Positions 1 to 6,178 of a DNA stretch of 9,405 nt are shown here, one piece after another. Source of the stretch: an uncultured Anaerolineales bacterium (GTDB taxonomy: Bacteria; Chloroflexota; Anaerolineae; Anaerolineales; UBA11657); assembly GCA_913031335.1 (NCBI GenBank), contig CAJWGI010000030.1, forward strand, positions 1-9,405, in the 5' to 3' direction. Under the pieces are notes generated by a model. The model ran no database searches. It saw only the letters and a program-made list of their open reading frames with translations, and was not told the DNA's origin. The position numbers and the translations under genes were made by a program. How positions within the stretch are numbered: position 1 is the stretch's first letter; every line of letters starts with the position of its first letter.

Positions 1-179
1 GCCAAAACGTGGCCGACGCTTTCCGCGCGGAAGCGAATGTCTTTTCCCGGCGGTCGGTAGTGCTAGTGGACAACGTCTGCACTACTGGCGCGACTCTGGT
101 GGCATGCGCTGAAGCGTTGCGGGCAGCCGGGGTCACGCAGGTTTGGACGGTAACGCTCGCGCGCGCCGCACGCCGATGA
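1..179 (+). CDS. comF: ComF-like phosphoribosyltransferase, 3' end
   Basis: This is the last 58 codons of a gene that begins before the window; the readable frame starts at position 3 and ends at TGA 177-179. The fragment begins QNVADAF and then carries the PRPP-binding signature of type I phosphoribosyltransferases, VLVDNVCTTGATL, followed by an amphipathic helix and a final beta strand (VWTVTLARAARR). That order is typical of the C-terminus of ComF/GntX proteins, which are linked to DNA uptake in competent bacteria but whose reaction is not settled. The second acidic residue of the usual VLVDDV motif is Asn here. The hibernation factor starts 36 bp downstream on the same strand, and I recall ComF genes often sitting beside it. 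The family call is firm for the phosphoribosyltransferase fold and less firm for ComF itself, because the N-terminal zinc-binding part is out of view. Confidence 0.8.
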   Translation, partial: QNVADAFRAEANVFSRRSVVLVDNVCTTGATLVACAEALRAAGVTQVWTVTLARAARR

Positions 180-204
180 TAATCTAATCACATTACGGAC
201 CATT

Positions 205-210
205 AGGAGG
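205..210 (+). promoter_or_regulatory. Strong Shine-Dalgarno for hpf
   Basis: A perfect AGGAGG lies five bases before the ATG at 216. It fixes the start of the ribosome hibernation gene and is the strongest ribosome binding site in the window; most other starts here have weak or no Shine-Dalgarno sequence. Confidence 0.85.
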
Positions 211-215
211 CCAGC

Positions 216-797
216 ATGACAATACCGGTAACAATCAGTGCAAAGGGAATGACAGTAAATGAACGCTTGCAGGCGCACATAGAAAAAAAGGTCGGGAAAT
301 TAGACCGCTATCTACCCGAGCTGCGCGCAGCGCAATTGGACCTGGTCGTGAACAAGGCGGCGCGCAACAGCGGGGACAGAAAGGTGGCGCAGATAACGCT
401 GCAGGTACCGCGAACCATACTACGCGCCGAGGAACACTCAGCTGATTTTTTTGCCTCGGTGGATAAAGCAGTTGAAAAGGTCTACCGCCAGATCGAGCGC
501 CATAAAGGAAGACAGGTACACAGCCGGCACATGGAGCCCGGCCAGGAGCGTGTAGGGGAAGTGCTCGCCAATCAGGAACAAGCCACCTGGGAAACACACA
601 CTGACGAAAAGGAACGCGTGGTGCGCCGCAAAAGGTTCGCGCTCTCTCCCATGAACGAACAGGAAGCCATCGAACAAATGGCCTCGCTCGGACACGAGAG
701 TTTCTTCGTATTCTACAACGTGGACACAGCCTCAGTTAATGTGGTCTACCGCCGCCACGATGGCGGATATGGCCTGATAATACCGGACATCAGCTGA
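216..797 (+). CDS. hpf: Long-form ribosome hibernation promoting factor (HPF)
   Basis: The 193-aa protein is the long HPF type, which binds the 30S decoding centre and joins two 70S ribosomes into inactive 100S dimers during slow growth. Residues 1-105 form the S30AE (YfiA/RaiA) domain: MTIPVTISAKGMTVNERLQA, then a basic amphipathic stretch through VEKVYRQIERHKGR. A charged linker (about 106-134) leads to the C-terminal dimerisation domain (135-193), which has the hallmark pattern RFALSPMNEQEAIEQM, LGHESFFVFYN, VNVVYRRHDGGYGLI. The length is normal for the long form and both domains are complete. The start is decided by the AGGAGG five bases upstream. It follows the ComF-like gene by 36 bp and may be transcribed with it or from a weak promoter in the gap. 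Confidence 0.96.
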   Translation: MTIPVTISAKGMTVNERLQAHIEKKVGKLDRYLPELRAAQLDLVVNKAARNSGDRKVAQITLQVPRTILRAEEHSADFFASVDKAVEKVYRQIERHKGRQVHSRHMEPGQERVGEVLANQEQATWETHTDEKERVVRRKRFALSPMNEQEAIEQMASLGHESFFVFYNVDTASVNVVYRRHDGGYGLIIPDIS

Positions 798-840
798 ACG
801 ATTTTTCGCGCACATCAAAGCGCAGCGCGCGCCACCTGAG

Positions 841-2028
841 ATGGAACAAGCCGTAACAGCCGTGATAATGCTCGGCGCCGGCGGCCCCAGTGAGCATGAA
901 GCGCTGGTACACGCCTCCCGCCGGCGGGCCGCCATCGCCACCGTGGAGGCCCTCGCCACGCTGAATCAGATTGACAGGATTATCGTGGCCGTGCCGGTAA
1001 GCGAACGCGTGCGCTGGGAGGCAGACCGTGATTTAGCCGCACTCTCCGGTAGCCTGCTATGGGATGTCGACCCACCCGAAAAGCCCTTTCACTTCGGCCG
1101 CCGCATAGGAGATATGGCGCGCCGCCTGCGACTGCAGCGTGCACTCTATATCGGCGCGGGCAGCATGCCCTTGCTCAGCCGCAAGAACCTAGCCGAGGTG
1201 GTTGACCGGCTCAGCCACGCGGGCGAGCGCTGGGCAATCACGAACAATTTTCACTCCAGCGATTGGCTCGGGCTGACTGACGCGACTGTGCTGCCGGACG
1301 CAGCCACCCGGCTGCCGCGGGACAACATGCTGGGTTGGGTATTGAAAGACAAAGCCGGTTTCACCGTGCAGGCGCTGCCGCCCACGGCCGCGACACAATT
1401 GGATATCGACACACCTACTGATCTGATGGCGCTGCGCTGGCACCCCGATACGCCCACGGATTTACGTTCTTTTCTGGCACAACGACTACCCGAGCAGCCG
1501 CTCGCCCGCTGGAAAGCAGCCGCCCGGGTGCTGACCACGCCAGGCAGCCACGTCGCCCTGATTGGGCGCGTCTCACCGCACACATGGCATGTTCTGCAGG
1601 TGAACACCGAGGTATGGATCAGAGTGTTCTCCGAGGAACGCGGCATGACCGCCAGCGGCCGGCGGGGAGGTGGCCGCGTACGCTCGTTGCTGGCGCACTT
1701 CATGGAGCGCTCCGGGCCGAAGGCTGTGTTCGACCAGTTGGGCGAAATGGTGGCGGCTGCTTTCATCGACACGCGCGTGTTTCTGGCGCACCACGGAAAG
1801 TGGCCCTCAGCGGCAGACCGTTATGCCTCGGATTTATGCCAGCCTGAGAAGATAAGCAATGCACGCCTGCGCAGCTTCACCGAGGCCGCGATAACCTGCC
1901 GCGCCCCGATGGTGCTGGGTGCGCATGGGGCCGTGTCGGGCGGATTATATGCGCTGGTGGAGACGCTTCAGGCGGGAACAGACTGGCTGCCCGACGCCGT
2001 GCAAGCGGCGGCTACCAACCATCGATGA
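841..2028 (+). CDS. Degenerate GT-A nucleotidyltransferase-like protein with uncharacterised C-terminal domain
   Basis: This is a 395-aa protein. Residues 1-200 look like a MobA/CofC-type nucleotidyltransferase (GT-A Rossmann) fold: the first strand and glycine loop VTAVIMLGAGG (5-15), a central strand ALYIGAGSMPLLS (101-113), and the closing motif LDIDTPTDLMAL (187-198). The sugar/NTP-binding Lys of the usual PxxGKPM segment is missing (here HASRRRAAIATVEAL), and the metal-binding Asp of the central D-x-P motif is replaced by Ser108, so classical nucleotidyl transfer looks doubtful. Residues about 235-380 form a second domain I cannot name, rich in conserved-looking features: HVALIGRVSP, a Gly/Arg patch at 272-281, AAFIDTRVFLAHH, WPSAADRYASDL and LGAHGAVSGGLYALVE. 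The gene starts 43 bp after hpf with no clear Shine-Dalgarno. Its last 17 bp overlap the convergent HNH gene. The fold is likely; the function is unknown. Confidence 0.75.
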   Translation: MEQAVTAVIMLGAGGPSEHEALVHASRRRAAIATVEALATLNQIDRIIVAVPVSERVRWEADRDLAALSGSLLWDVDPPEKPFHFGRRIGDMARRLRLQRALYIGAGSMPLLSRKNLAEVVDRLSHAGERWAITNNFHSSDWLGLTDATVLPDAATRLPRDNMLGWVLKDKAGFTVQALPPTAATQLDIDTPTDLMALRWHPDTPTDLRSFLAQRLPEQPLARWKAAARVLTTPGSHVALIGRVSPHTWHVLQVNTEVWIRVFSEERGMTASGRRGGGRVRSLLAHFMERSGPKAVFDQLGEMVAAAFIDTRVFLAHHGKWPSAADRYASDLCQPEKISNARLRSFTEAAITCRAPMVLGAHGAVSGGLYALVETLQAGTDWLPDAVQAAATNHR

Positions 2029-2527
2029 ACGGCTGCCATTTGCTGTGCGCGGCTGTGTAATTCCCAAATCGATAGGAGGCGGTCGGGCGCGGCTCGAAGG
2101 GTTTCCTTCTCAAGCACATGCGCGCTTTTGATGGCACTTTCCCGCCTTTGCGGCGATTACACGGCGCGCAGGCGGCCACCACGTTGCTCCACGTGTGGCT
2201 GCCCCCGTGACGGCGTGGCACAACGTGATCGATGGTGAGCTGATGAGTACGCTGCCCGCAGTACTGACAGGTGTGCCCGTCGCGTCGAAAGACCTCGCGC
2301 TTGCTGAGTTTTACGCGTGGTCGCGGCCGACGCACCATGCGGCCCAACCGAATAATTGACGGACACGGAAAGGCATCGCTCGGGGTGCGCACCATGCCGC
2401 GCCCGTTCAACACCAGTTCGGCCTTGCCATGCAGCACCAAACCCATGGCGCGCCGCACGCTGGAGACATTCAGCGGCTCGTAATTGGCATTGAGCACCAG
2501 CACCGGGAGCTGCAGTATCGGTTGCAT
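2012..2527 (-). CDS. HNH endonuclease family protein
   Basis: The 171-aa protein belongs to the widespread single-domain HNH family. The N-terminal part (about 1-60) has the family opening LPVLVLNANYEPLNVSSVRRA, a LVLHGKAELVL helix-strand and a basic segment RRPRPRVKLSKREVFRRD. The HNH/zinc core follows: CQYCG, LTIDHVVPRRHGG, W-x-N-V-V-x-A-C-x-x-CN, then RKGGK. All four zinc Cys (CxxC and CxxC) and the catalytic His in DHVVP are present, so a metal-dependent nuclease is expected; the biological target of this family is not known. I chose the ATG at 2527 because the conserved domain begins right there and the longer open frame overlaps the glycosyltransferase end. It lies 50 bp downstream of the glycosyltransferase with its own promoter-like sequence. 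No methylase or restriction partner is nearby. Confidence 0.92.
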   Translation of the reverse strand: MQPILQLPVLVLNANYEPLNVSSVRRAMGLVLHGKAELVLNGRGMVRTPSDAFPCPSIIRLGRMVRRPRPRVKLSKREVFRRDGHTCQYCGQRTHQLTIDHVVPRRHGGSHTWSNVVAACAPCNRRKGGKVPSKARMCLRRKPFEPRPTASYRFGNYTAAHSKWQPFIDGW

Positions 2528-2541
2528 TCTCTGCGGGGCAG

Positions 2542-2570
2542 ATTGTAACAGAGGGCCCAATCCGCGACAA
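2542..2570 (-). promoter_or_regulatory. Putative sigma70-type promoter for the HNH gene
   Basis: On the reverse strand TTGTCG (2570-2565) and TACAAT (2547-2542) are separated by exactly 17 bp. The -35 matches four and the -10 five of six consensus bases. Initiation about seven bases downstream (near 2535) would give a leader of only about eight bases before the ATG at 2527, in line with the absence of a Shine-Dalgarno sequence. The element falls in the 50-bp gap after the glycosyltransferase stop codon, where a promoter would be expected. Confidence 0.5.
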
Positions 2571-2577
2571 GGTTCGC

Positions 2578-3333
2578 TCAGGCTGTCGCGGCCACGTCGT
2601 GGCTCAGCGCATCCAGTTCCCGGTAAAGCGCCCATTGCGAATGCGCCATAAGCGCGCTCAGCAGCAGCCCGTGCCAGCCCATGCGCCACCCCGAGAGCGC
2701 TACGAAACGCCAGAAAAACTGGCGCAACGGCTGCAGCGCGAAATTGTGCATTCGCGCCCGCTCGCCCTGATTGCGCAGCACGGCGGCGGCGTAGCGCGCG
2801 TAGTGGCGCTGCCGCGCGACGAATTCCGTCACGCTGGCGTAATTGTGGTGAATGAGCGCATGACGCAAGCGCCCGGTGAGCCCGTCAAGCTGCAGTATTT
2901 CATGCACATGCCGCTCGGGGTCGTAGCGGCCGCACTCCCGCCGAAAGAGACGCAGCTGATAGTCTGGATACCAGCCGGCGTACAAAGTGAGTTTGCCGAA
3001 AATAAAATTGTGACGTGGCAGCCACCACCCCACCGGCCGCTGCGCCCGGATGGCTTCGCGCAGCTCGCGCGCCAGTTCTGGGGTGACGCGTTCGTCCGCG
3101 TCCACGAAAAGCACCCAATCCGCCCGCGTCTCCGCCAGAGCGGCGTTGCGCTGCGCGGCGTAGTTGTCAAAGCGGCGTTGCAGCACCCGCGCGCCGTGCT
3201 CCCGCGCGATTTCGCGCGTGCGGTCCGTGCTGCCCGAGTCGAACACCAGCGCGTCGTCCGCCCATCTCAGCGAGGCGAGACAATCGGGCAGCGCGCGCTC
3301 TTCGTTCAGAGTGAGAATGATTGCGCTGAGCAA
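2578..3333 (-). CDS. GT2 family glycosyltransferase (WaaE/KdtX-like)
   Basis: This family 2 glycosyltransferase (251 aa from a TTG start) would transfer a sugar from a nucleotide-sugar donor on the cytoplasmic face. The frame opens with the GT2 strand AIILTLNEE, followed by DDALVFDSGSTDRT (donor binding, near residue 35), YAAQRNAAL, and the metal-binding DAD motif in WVLFVDADERVTPELA (near 78-80). The acceptor-side block GWYPDYQLRLFRR...HVHE (about 120-145) resembles the WaaE/KdtX beta-1,4-glucosyltransferase group. The C-terminus is hydrophobic and aromatic (QFFWRFVALSGWRMGWHGLLLSALM), suggesting membrane association. In-frame ATGs exist upstream at 3480 and 3432, but they lie inside the divergent transporter gene and beyond the likely promoter, so TTG at 3333 is preferred. 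No Shine-Dalgarno is obvious. Substrate unknown. Confidence 0.88.
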   Translation of the reverse strand: MLSAIILTLNEERALPDCLASLRWADDALVFDSGSTDRTREIAREHGARVLQRRFDNYAAQRNAALAETRADWVLFVDADERVTPELARELREAIRAQRPVGWWLPRHNFIFGKLTLYAGWYPDYQLRLFRRECGRYDPERHVHEILQLDGLTGRLRHALIHHNYASVTEFVARQRHYARYAAAVLRNQGERARMHNFALQPLRQFFWRFVALSGWRMGWHGLLLSALMAHSQWALYRELDALSHDVAATA

Positions 3334-3362
3334 ATCAGAAGGGCCTGGCCGCCGCCCCGGCC

Positions 3363-3372
3363 GCTCCGGAGC
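3363..3372. repeat. 10-bp perfect palindrome in the glycosyltransferase leader
   Basis: GCTCCGGAGC is self-complementary and lies in the predicted 5' leader of the glycosyltransferase, between its promoter-like element and the TTG start. The surrounding 30 bases are almost all G and C, so base composition alone could produce it. It could serve as an operator half-site pair, but nothing else supports that. Confidence 0.3.
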
Positions 3373-3374
3373 GA

Positions 3375-3404
3375 CTGACGGGCAATTGTATCCCAAGGTA
3401 TACT
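3375..3404 (+). promoter_or_regulatory. Putative promoter of the EamA transporter, near-leaderless
   Basis: CTGACG (3375-3380) and TATACT (3399-3404) are 18 bp apart; the -10 matches five of six consensus bases. Starting about seven bases downstream puts the 5' end within two or three bases of the ATG at 3413, so the message would be nearly leaderless. That agrees with the lack of any Shine-Dalgarno before this gene. Confidence 0.45.
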
Positions 3405-3413
3405 TTGCCACAA
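3385..3413 (-). promoter_or_regulatory. Putative promoter of the glycosyltransferase, overlapping the divergent one
   Basis: On the reverse strand TTGTGG (3413-3408) and TACAAT (3390-3385) are spaced by 17 bp, the same arrangement as the element before the HNH gene. The -35 box overlaps the first base of the transporter ATG and the spacer contains the transporter's -10 box, so the two promoters occupy the same DNA. Initiation near 3378 gives a leader of about 45 bases to the TTG at 3333. Confidence 0.4.
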
Positions 3414-4360
3414 TGCAACGCACAACCGGCATCAAACAGTGGGCCGCTTTCTTCACCCTCGGCGGCTTCTGCTGGGGCACATCCTATTTCTGGATAAAAA
3501 TCGCGATCGCCGAGATTGGCCCGTTCACGCTGGTGGCGCTTCGCGTCACGCTGGCAACCGTGGCAATCTGGGCGTGGGTGCTGGTGCAGAAAATCCCCCT
3601 TTCCGCTCCCACGAAGGAAATTGGCCTAATGGCACTGCTGGGAATCACGAACCTGGCCCTGCCGTTCACGTTGATTTCCTGGGGCGAAACGCGCATCGAT
3701 TCAGGGTTGACCGGCCTGCTCACCGCGACGATGCCGCTCTTTACTACGCTCATCGCGCACTGCTTCATCGCCAACGACCGCATCACCGTTCCCAAGACCA
3801 TCGGTGTAGTGCTCGGATTCTCCGGCGTGGGCATATTGTTCATCCGTGACCTCGGTCCCGGGGAAATCTCGTTTAATCTGTGGGGACAGGCGGCGGTGAT
3901 TGGCGCTGCGCTTTGCTACGCTTCGAGCACCGTCTATAATCGCCGCTTTCTGCAGGGGCAGCACCCGATTGCAATCACGGCATTCGCACTGCCCTTCGCC
4001 GCGGCCACCATGTGGTTGCTGGCTCCGCTCGTGGAGGCGCCGTTCACTCTGCCACGGCTCCCGCTCACCTGGATTGCCACCGCGTGGCTTGCGCTCATTG
4101 GCACCGCACTGGCCTATCCACTGGTGTTTTTCCTCGTTCACACTTGGGGACCCACGCGCACCTCGCTGGTCGCTTATGTCATTCCGGTGACCGCGCTTAC
4201 GCTCGGGGTAATTGTGCTGCAAGAGGTCTTTGATTGGCGGCTCGCGCTCGGCGGGCTGCTCATCATCATGGGCATCGCCACGGTGAACTGGCGCACGTGG
4301 CTCCCTGGCCTGTGGCGCGTGTGCGCCCCAAAGCGCCCGTTTCCTTTCCCGGCAAAATGA
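3413..4360 (+). CDS. EamA/DMT-family membrane transporter
   Basis: This 315-aa protein has the drug/metabolite transporter layout: ten hydrophobic segments arranged as two EamA repeats. The first begins WAAFFTLGGFCWGTSYFWIKIA and includes GPFTLVALRVTLATVAIW, LLGITNLALPFTLISWGETRI, GLTGLLTATMPLFTTLIAH and IGVVLGFSGVGILF. The second starts near WGQAAVIGAALCYASSTVYNRRF and ends with SLVAYVIPVTALTLGVIVLQE and GGLLIIMGIATVNW. The C-terminal tail is short and basic. Family members export or import amino acids, nucleosides or other metabolites; the substrate cannot be read from sequence. An in-frame opening exists upstream, but homology to the family begins at the ATG at 3413, which also sits just after a -10 box. 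The gene is divergent from the glycosyltransferase and separated by 113 bp from the next gene. Confidence 0.93.
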   Translation: MQRTTGIKQWAAFFTLGGFCWGTSYFWIKIAIAEIGPFTLVALRVTLATVAIWAWVLVQKIPLSAPTKEIGLMALLGITNLALPFTLISWGETRIDSGLTGLLTATMPLFTTLIAHCFIANDRITVPKTIGVVLGFSGVGILFIRDLGPGEISFNLWGQAAVIGAALCYASSTVYNRRFLQGQHPIAITAFALPFAAATMWLLAPLVEAPFTLPRLPLTWIATAWLALIGTALAYPLVFFLVHTWGPTRTSLVAYVIPVTALTLGVIVLQEVFDWRLALGGLLIIMGIATVNWRTWLPGLWRVCAPKRPFPFPAK

Positions 4361-4410
4361 ACTACAGACGCCGTGGCCGCCCGGCGACGGAATGGGTTGG
4401 CGCTCTGTCG

Positions 4411-4439
4411 TTGACCCAAATCCGGTGAAGGGGTACACT
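4411..4439 (+). promoter_or_regulatory. Sigma70-type promoter of the three-gene operon
   Basis: TTGACC (4411-4416) and TACACT (4434-4439) are 17 bp apart, matching five and four or five of six consensus bases. It is the only element in the window with both boxes good and ideal spacing. Initiation near 4446 leaves a leader of about 28 bases that contains the Shine-Dalgarno AAGGAG (4461-4466), seven bases before the ATG at 4474. Confidence 0.75.
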
Positions 4440-4473
4440 ATTTGCCGCACCAGCACGGGAAAGGAGTGAAAGA

Positions 4474-5376
4474 ATGAAACGCGCGGTCAGCGTCAGCATC
4501 GGGTCATCCAAGCGGGACAAGCGTGTCGAGATCACCTTACTCGGCGAACAGGTGACTATCGAGCGCATCGGCACCGATGGCGACATGGAGCGCGCGTCCG
4601 ACCTGTTCAGAGAAATGGATGGCAAGGTGGATGCCTTCGGGGTCGGCGGCGCTGACCTTGGCCTGCAGGTGGACAACAAATGGTATCAGCTCCACTCCGT
4701 GAAGCCCATGGTGCGCCACATCAAGAAAACCCCTTTCGTGGACGGACTGGGCCTTAAAACCACACTCGAGCGGGGCGCGGCCGCGTTCATTGAAGCCAGA
4801 ATCGGGGCAGAAATCAGCCCACGCCGCGCCCTTTTCACCGCCGGTGCAGACCGGTGGGGCATGTCTGTCGGGTTCGTTGAAGCCGGATACGACTGCGTTT
4901 TTGGCGATTTGATGTTCGGGCTGGACCTTCCCATCCCGGTGCGTTCCATCGCCGCTCTCAAGCGCGTGGCCGCTGTTGTGATGCCTATTGCCGGGCGCAT
5001 GCCTTTTTCCATGCTTTACCCCACCGGCGAGAAACAGGATGAAATCGTGCCGAAGCACCAGAAGTGGTACCGCTGGGCCACAGTTCTGGCAGGAGATTGC
5101 CATTTCATTAAAGGCTCGATGCCCGCCAGATTAGACGGAAAAATAGTGGTCACCAACACCACTACCCTGAAGGATGTGGGCCTTTTTCGCGAGCGCGGCA
5201 TCGCCTACCTGGTCACCACCACCCCGGTGCTCGATGGCCGCTCTTTCGGCACCAACATGATGGAGGCCGCGCTGGTGGCATTGGCAGGAAAAGAGCGTAC
5301 ACTGACCATCGCGGAGCTGACCGACTTGATTGACCAACTCGGTTTCGAGCCGCAGCTTCAAGACCTGCGCTCCTGA
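4474..5376 (+). CDS. 'Quinate 5-dehydrogenase-like' conserved protein, function uncertain
   Basis: The 300-aa protein opens with KRAVSVSIGSSKRDKRVEI, then IERIGTDGDMERA, KVDAFGVGGADLGL (53-66) and TPFVDGLGLKTTLER. Later blocks include AGADRWGMSVGFVEAGYDCVFGD, MLYPTGEKQDEI, AGDCHFIKGSMPARLDGKIVVTNTTT and TTTPVLDGRSFGTNMMEA. I recognise these as a family found in Chloroflexota and some thermophilic Firmicutes that databases often label quinate 5-dehydrogenase. I see no convincing shikimate/quinate dehydrogenase catalytic motif, so that label looks like transferred annotation. There is no signal peptide or membrane helix. The start is supported by AAGGAG seven bases upstream and a good promoter. 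It heads an operon: the nucleotidyltransferase follows after 19 bp. Family membership is fairly sure; the reaction is unknown. Confidence 0.78.
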   Translation: MKRAVSVSIGSSKRDKRVEITLLGEQVTIERIGTDGDMERASDLFREMDGKVDAFGVGGADLGLQVDNKWYQLHSVKPMVRHIKKTPFVDGLGLKTTLERGAAAFIEARIGAEISPRRALFTAGADRWGMSVGFVEAGYDCVFGDLMFGLDLPIPVRSIAALKRVAAVVMPIAGRMPFSMLYPTGEKQDEIVPKHQKWYRWATVLAGDCHFIKGSMPARLDGKIVVTNTTTLKDVGLFRERGIAYLVTTTPVLDGRSFGTNMMEAALVALAGKERTLTIAELTDLIDQLGFEPQLQDLRS

Positions 5377-5395
5377 CCGGGAAGCAGCTGAGCGA

Positions 5396-6178
5396 ATGGA
5401 TGCAATAATCGGAGCAGGCGGAATCGCCAAACCGGATGACCCGCTGCTCGGTCTGCTGGCTCAGGGCGAACCCAAAGCGCTGCTGCCAATTGCGGGCAAA
5501 CCGATGGCGCAATGGGCGCTTGACGCCGTAGCCGCCACCGACCGCATTGAAAACGTGGTCGTCATCGGGCTGACGCCGGAACACGGTCTGCATTGCGGCG
5601 CGAAACCGGTGCACTATATGCGCAGCGCCGGCAGCATCTTCGATAACGCGCGCGCCGGTTGCGCCCGCGTGCTTGAACTAAACCCGGAAAGCACGCGCAC
5701 GCTCTGGGTGAGCGCCGATCTGCCGCTGCTCACGCCCGCAATGTTCAACTGGTTCATCGACCGAACAATGGAAAGCGAACACGAGCTGTATTACCAGATC
5801 ATCGAGCAGAGCGTGATGGAGTCGCGCTTCCCCGCCTGCAAACGCACCTACACAAGGCTAAAAAGGAAAACCGTTTGCGGTGGCGATGTCAGTGCGATCA
5901 ACCCGAACGTGGCTTCCGGCGCGCACCCGGCGTTCGGAAAAATCAGCGCCGCCAGAAAGAGTGTGGCCAAACAGGCCGCGCTCGTCGGGCTGCGGCCGTT
6001 GCTGCTGCTGCTCACCCGACAGCTGACCAGCGACCGCGCCGCCGCCATCGTGCGCAAGCGTCTAGGACTGCACGGGGTGTTCATCGACACGCCGTACCCC
6101 GAAATGGGCATGGACGTGGACAAACCGGAGCAGTACGAAATCGCTCGGCACGAACTGGAGCGACGGCCCAACAGGTGA
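5396..6178 (+). CDS. NTP transferase-domain nucleotidyltransferase
   Basis: This 260-aa protein has the single-domain nucleotidyltransferase fold of the MobA/GlmU-N type, which joins an NTP to a phosphorylated sugar or alcohol. Visible motifs are the N-terminal glycine loop MDAIIGAGGI, the signature GEPKALLPIAGKPMAQW (24-40) with the conserved Lys, the metal-site strand LWVSADLPLLT (103-113), and the second metal-site motif MGMDVDKPEQYE (237-248). Between them, a family-specific stretch RTYTRLK followed by VCGGDVSAINP (about 150-170) matches a group I know from Chloroflexota; its substrate is unknown. Compared with classic members, the first loop is GAGG rather than LAGG. The start at 5396 is chosen because the fold begins there and it follows the previous stop by 19 bp; a longer frame from 5330 would overlap the upstream gene. 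Its TGA overlaps the GTG of the PAP2 gene. Confidence 0.88.
   Translation: MDAIIGAGGIAKPDDPLLGLLAQGEPKALLPIAGKPMAQWALDAVAATDRIENVVVIGLTPEHGLHCGAKPVHYMRSAGSIFDNARAGCARVLELNPESTRTLWVSADLPLLTPAMFNWFIDRTMESEHELYYQIIEQSVMESRFPACKRTYTRLKRKTVCGGDVSAINPNVASGAHPAFGKISAARKSVAKQAALVGLRPLLLLLTRQLTSDRAAAIVRKRLGLHGVFIDTPYPEMGMDVDKPEQYEIARHELERRPNR

Noticed and set aside
178..183. GATAAT as a -10 box for hpf
   Set aside because: Matches five of six bases but has no -35 at suitable spacing and no extended TG; too weak to list as a feature.
2599..3378. Forward open frame of 259 codons opposite the glycosyltransferase
   Set aside because: Low-complexity Arg/Pro/Val translation, antisense to conserved GT2 motifs; a GC-rich shadow frame.
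4367..4409. Imperfect inverted repeat (ACAGACGCC with GGCGCTCTGT) after the transporter
   Set aside because: The arms mismatch, the loop is long and no T run follows, so it is not a convincing terminator.
3701..4456. Reverse open frame of 251 codons opposite the transporter
   Set aside because: Translation is a charged Arg/Gly/Glu-rich mix with no fold pattern and lies over the ten-helix transporter.
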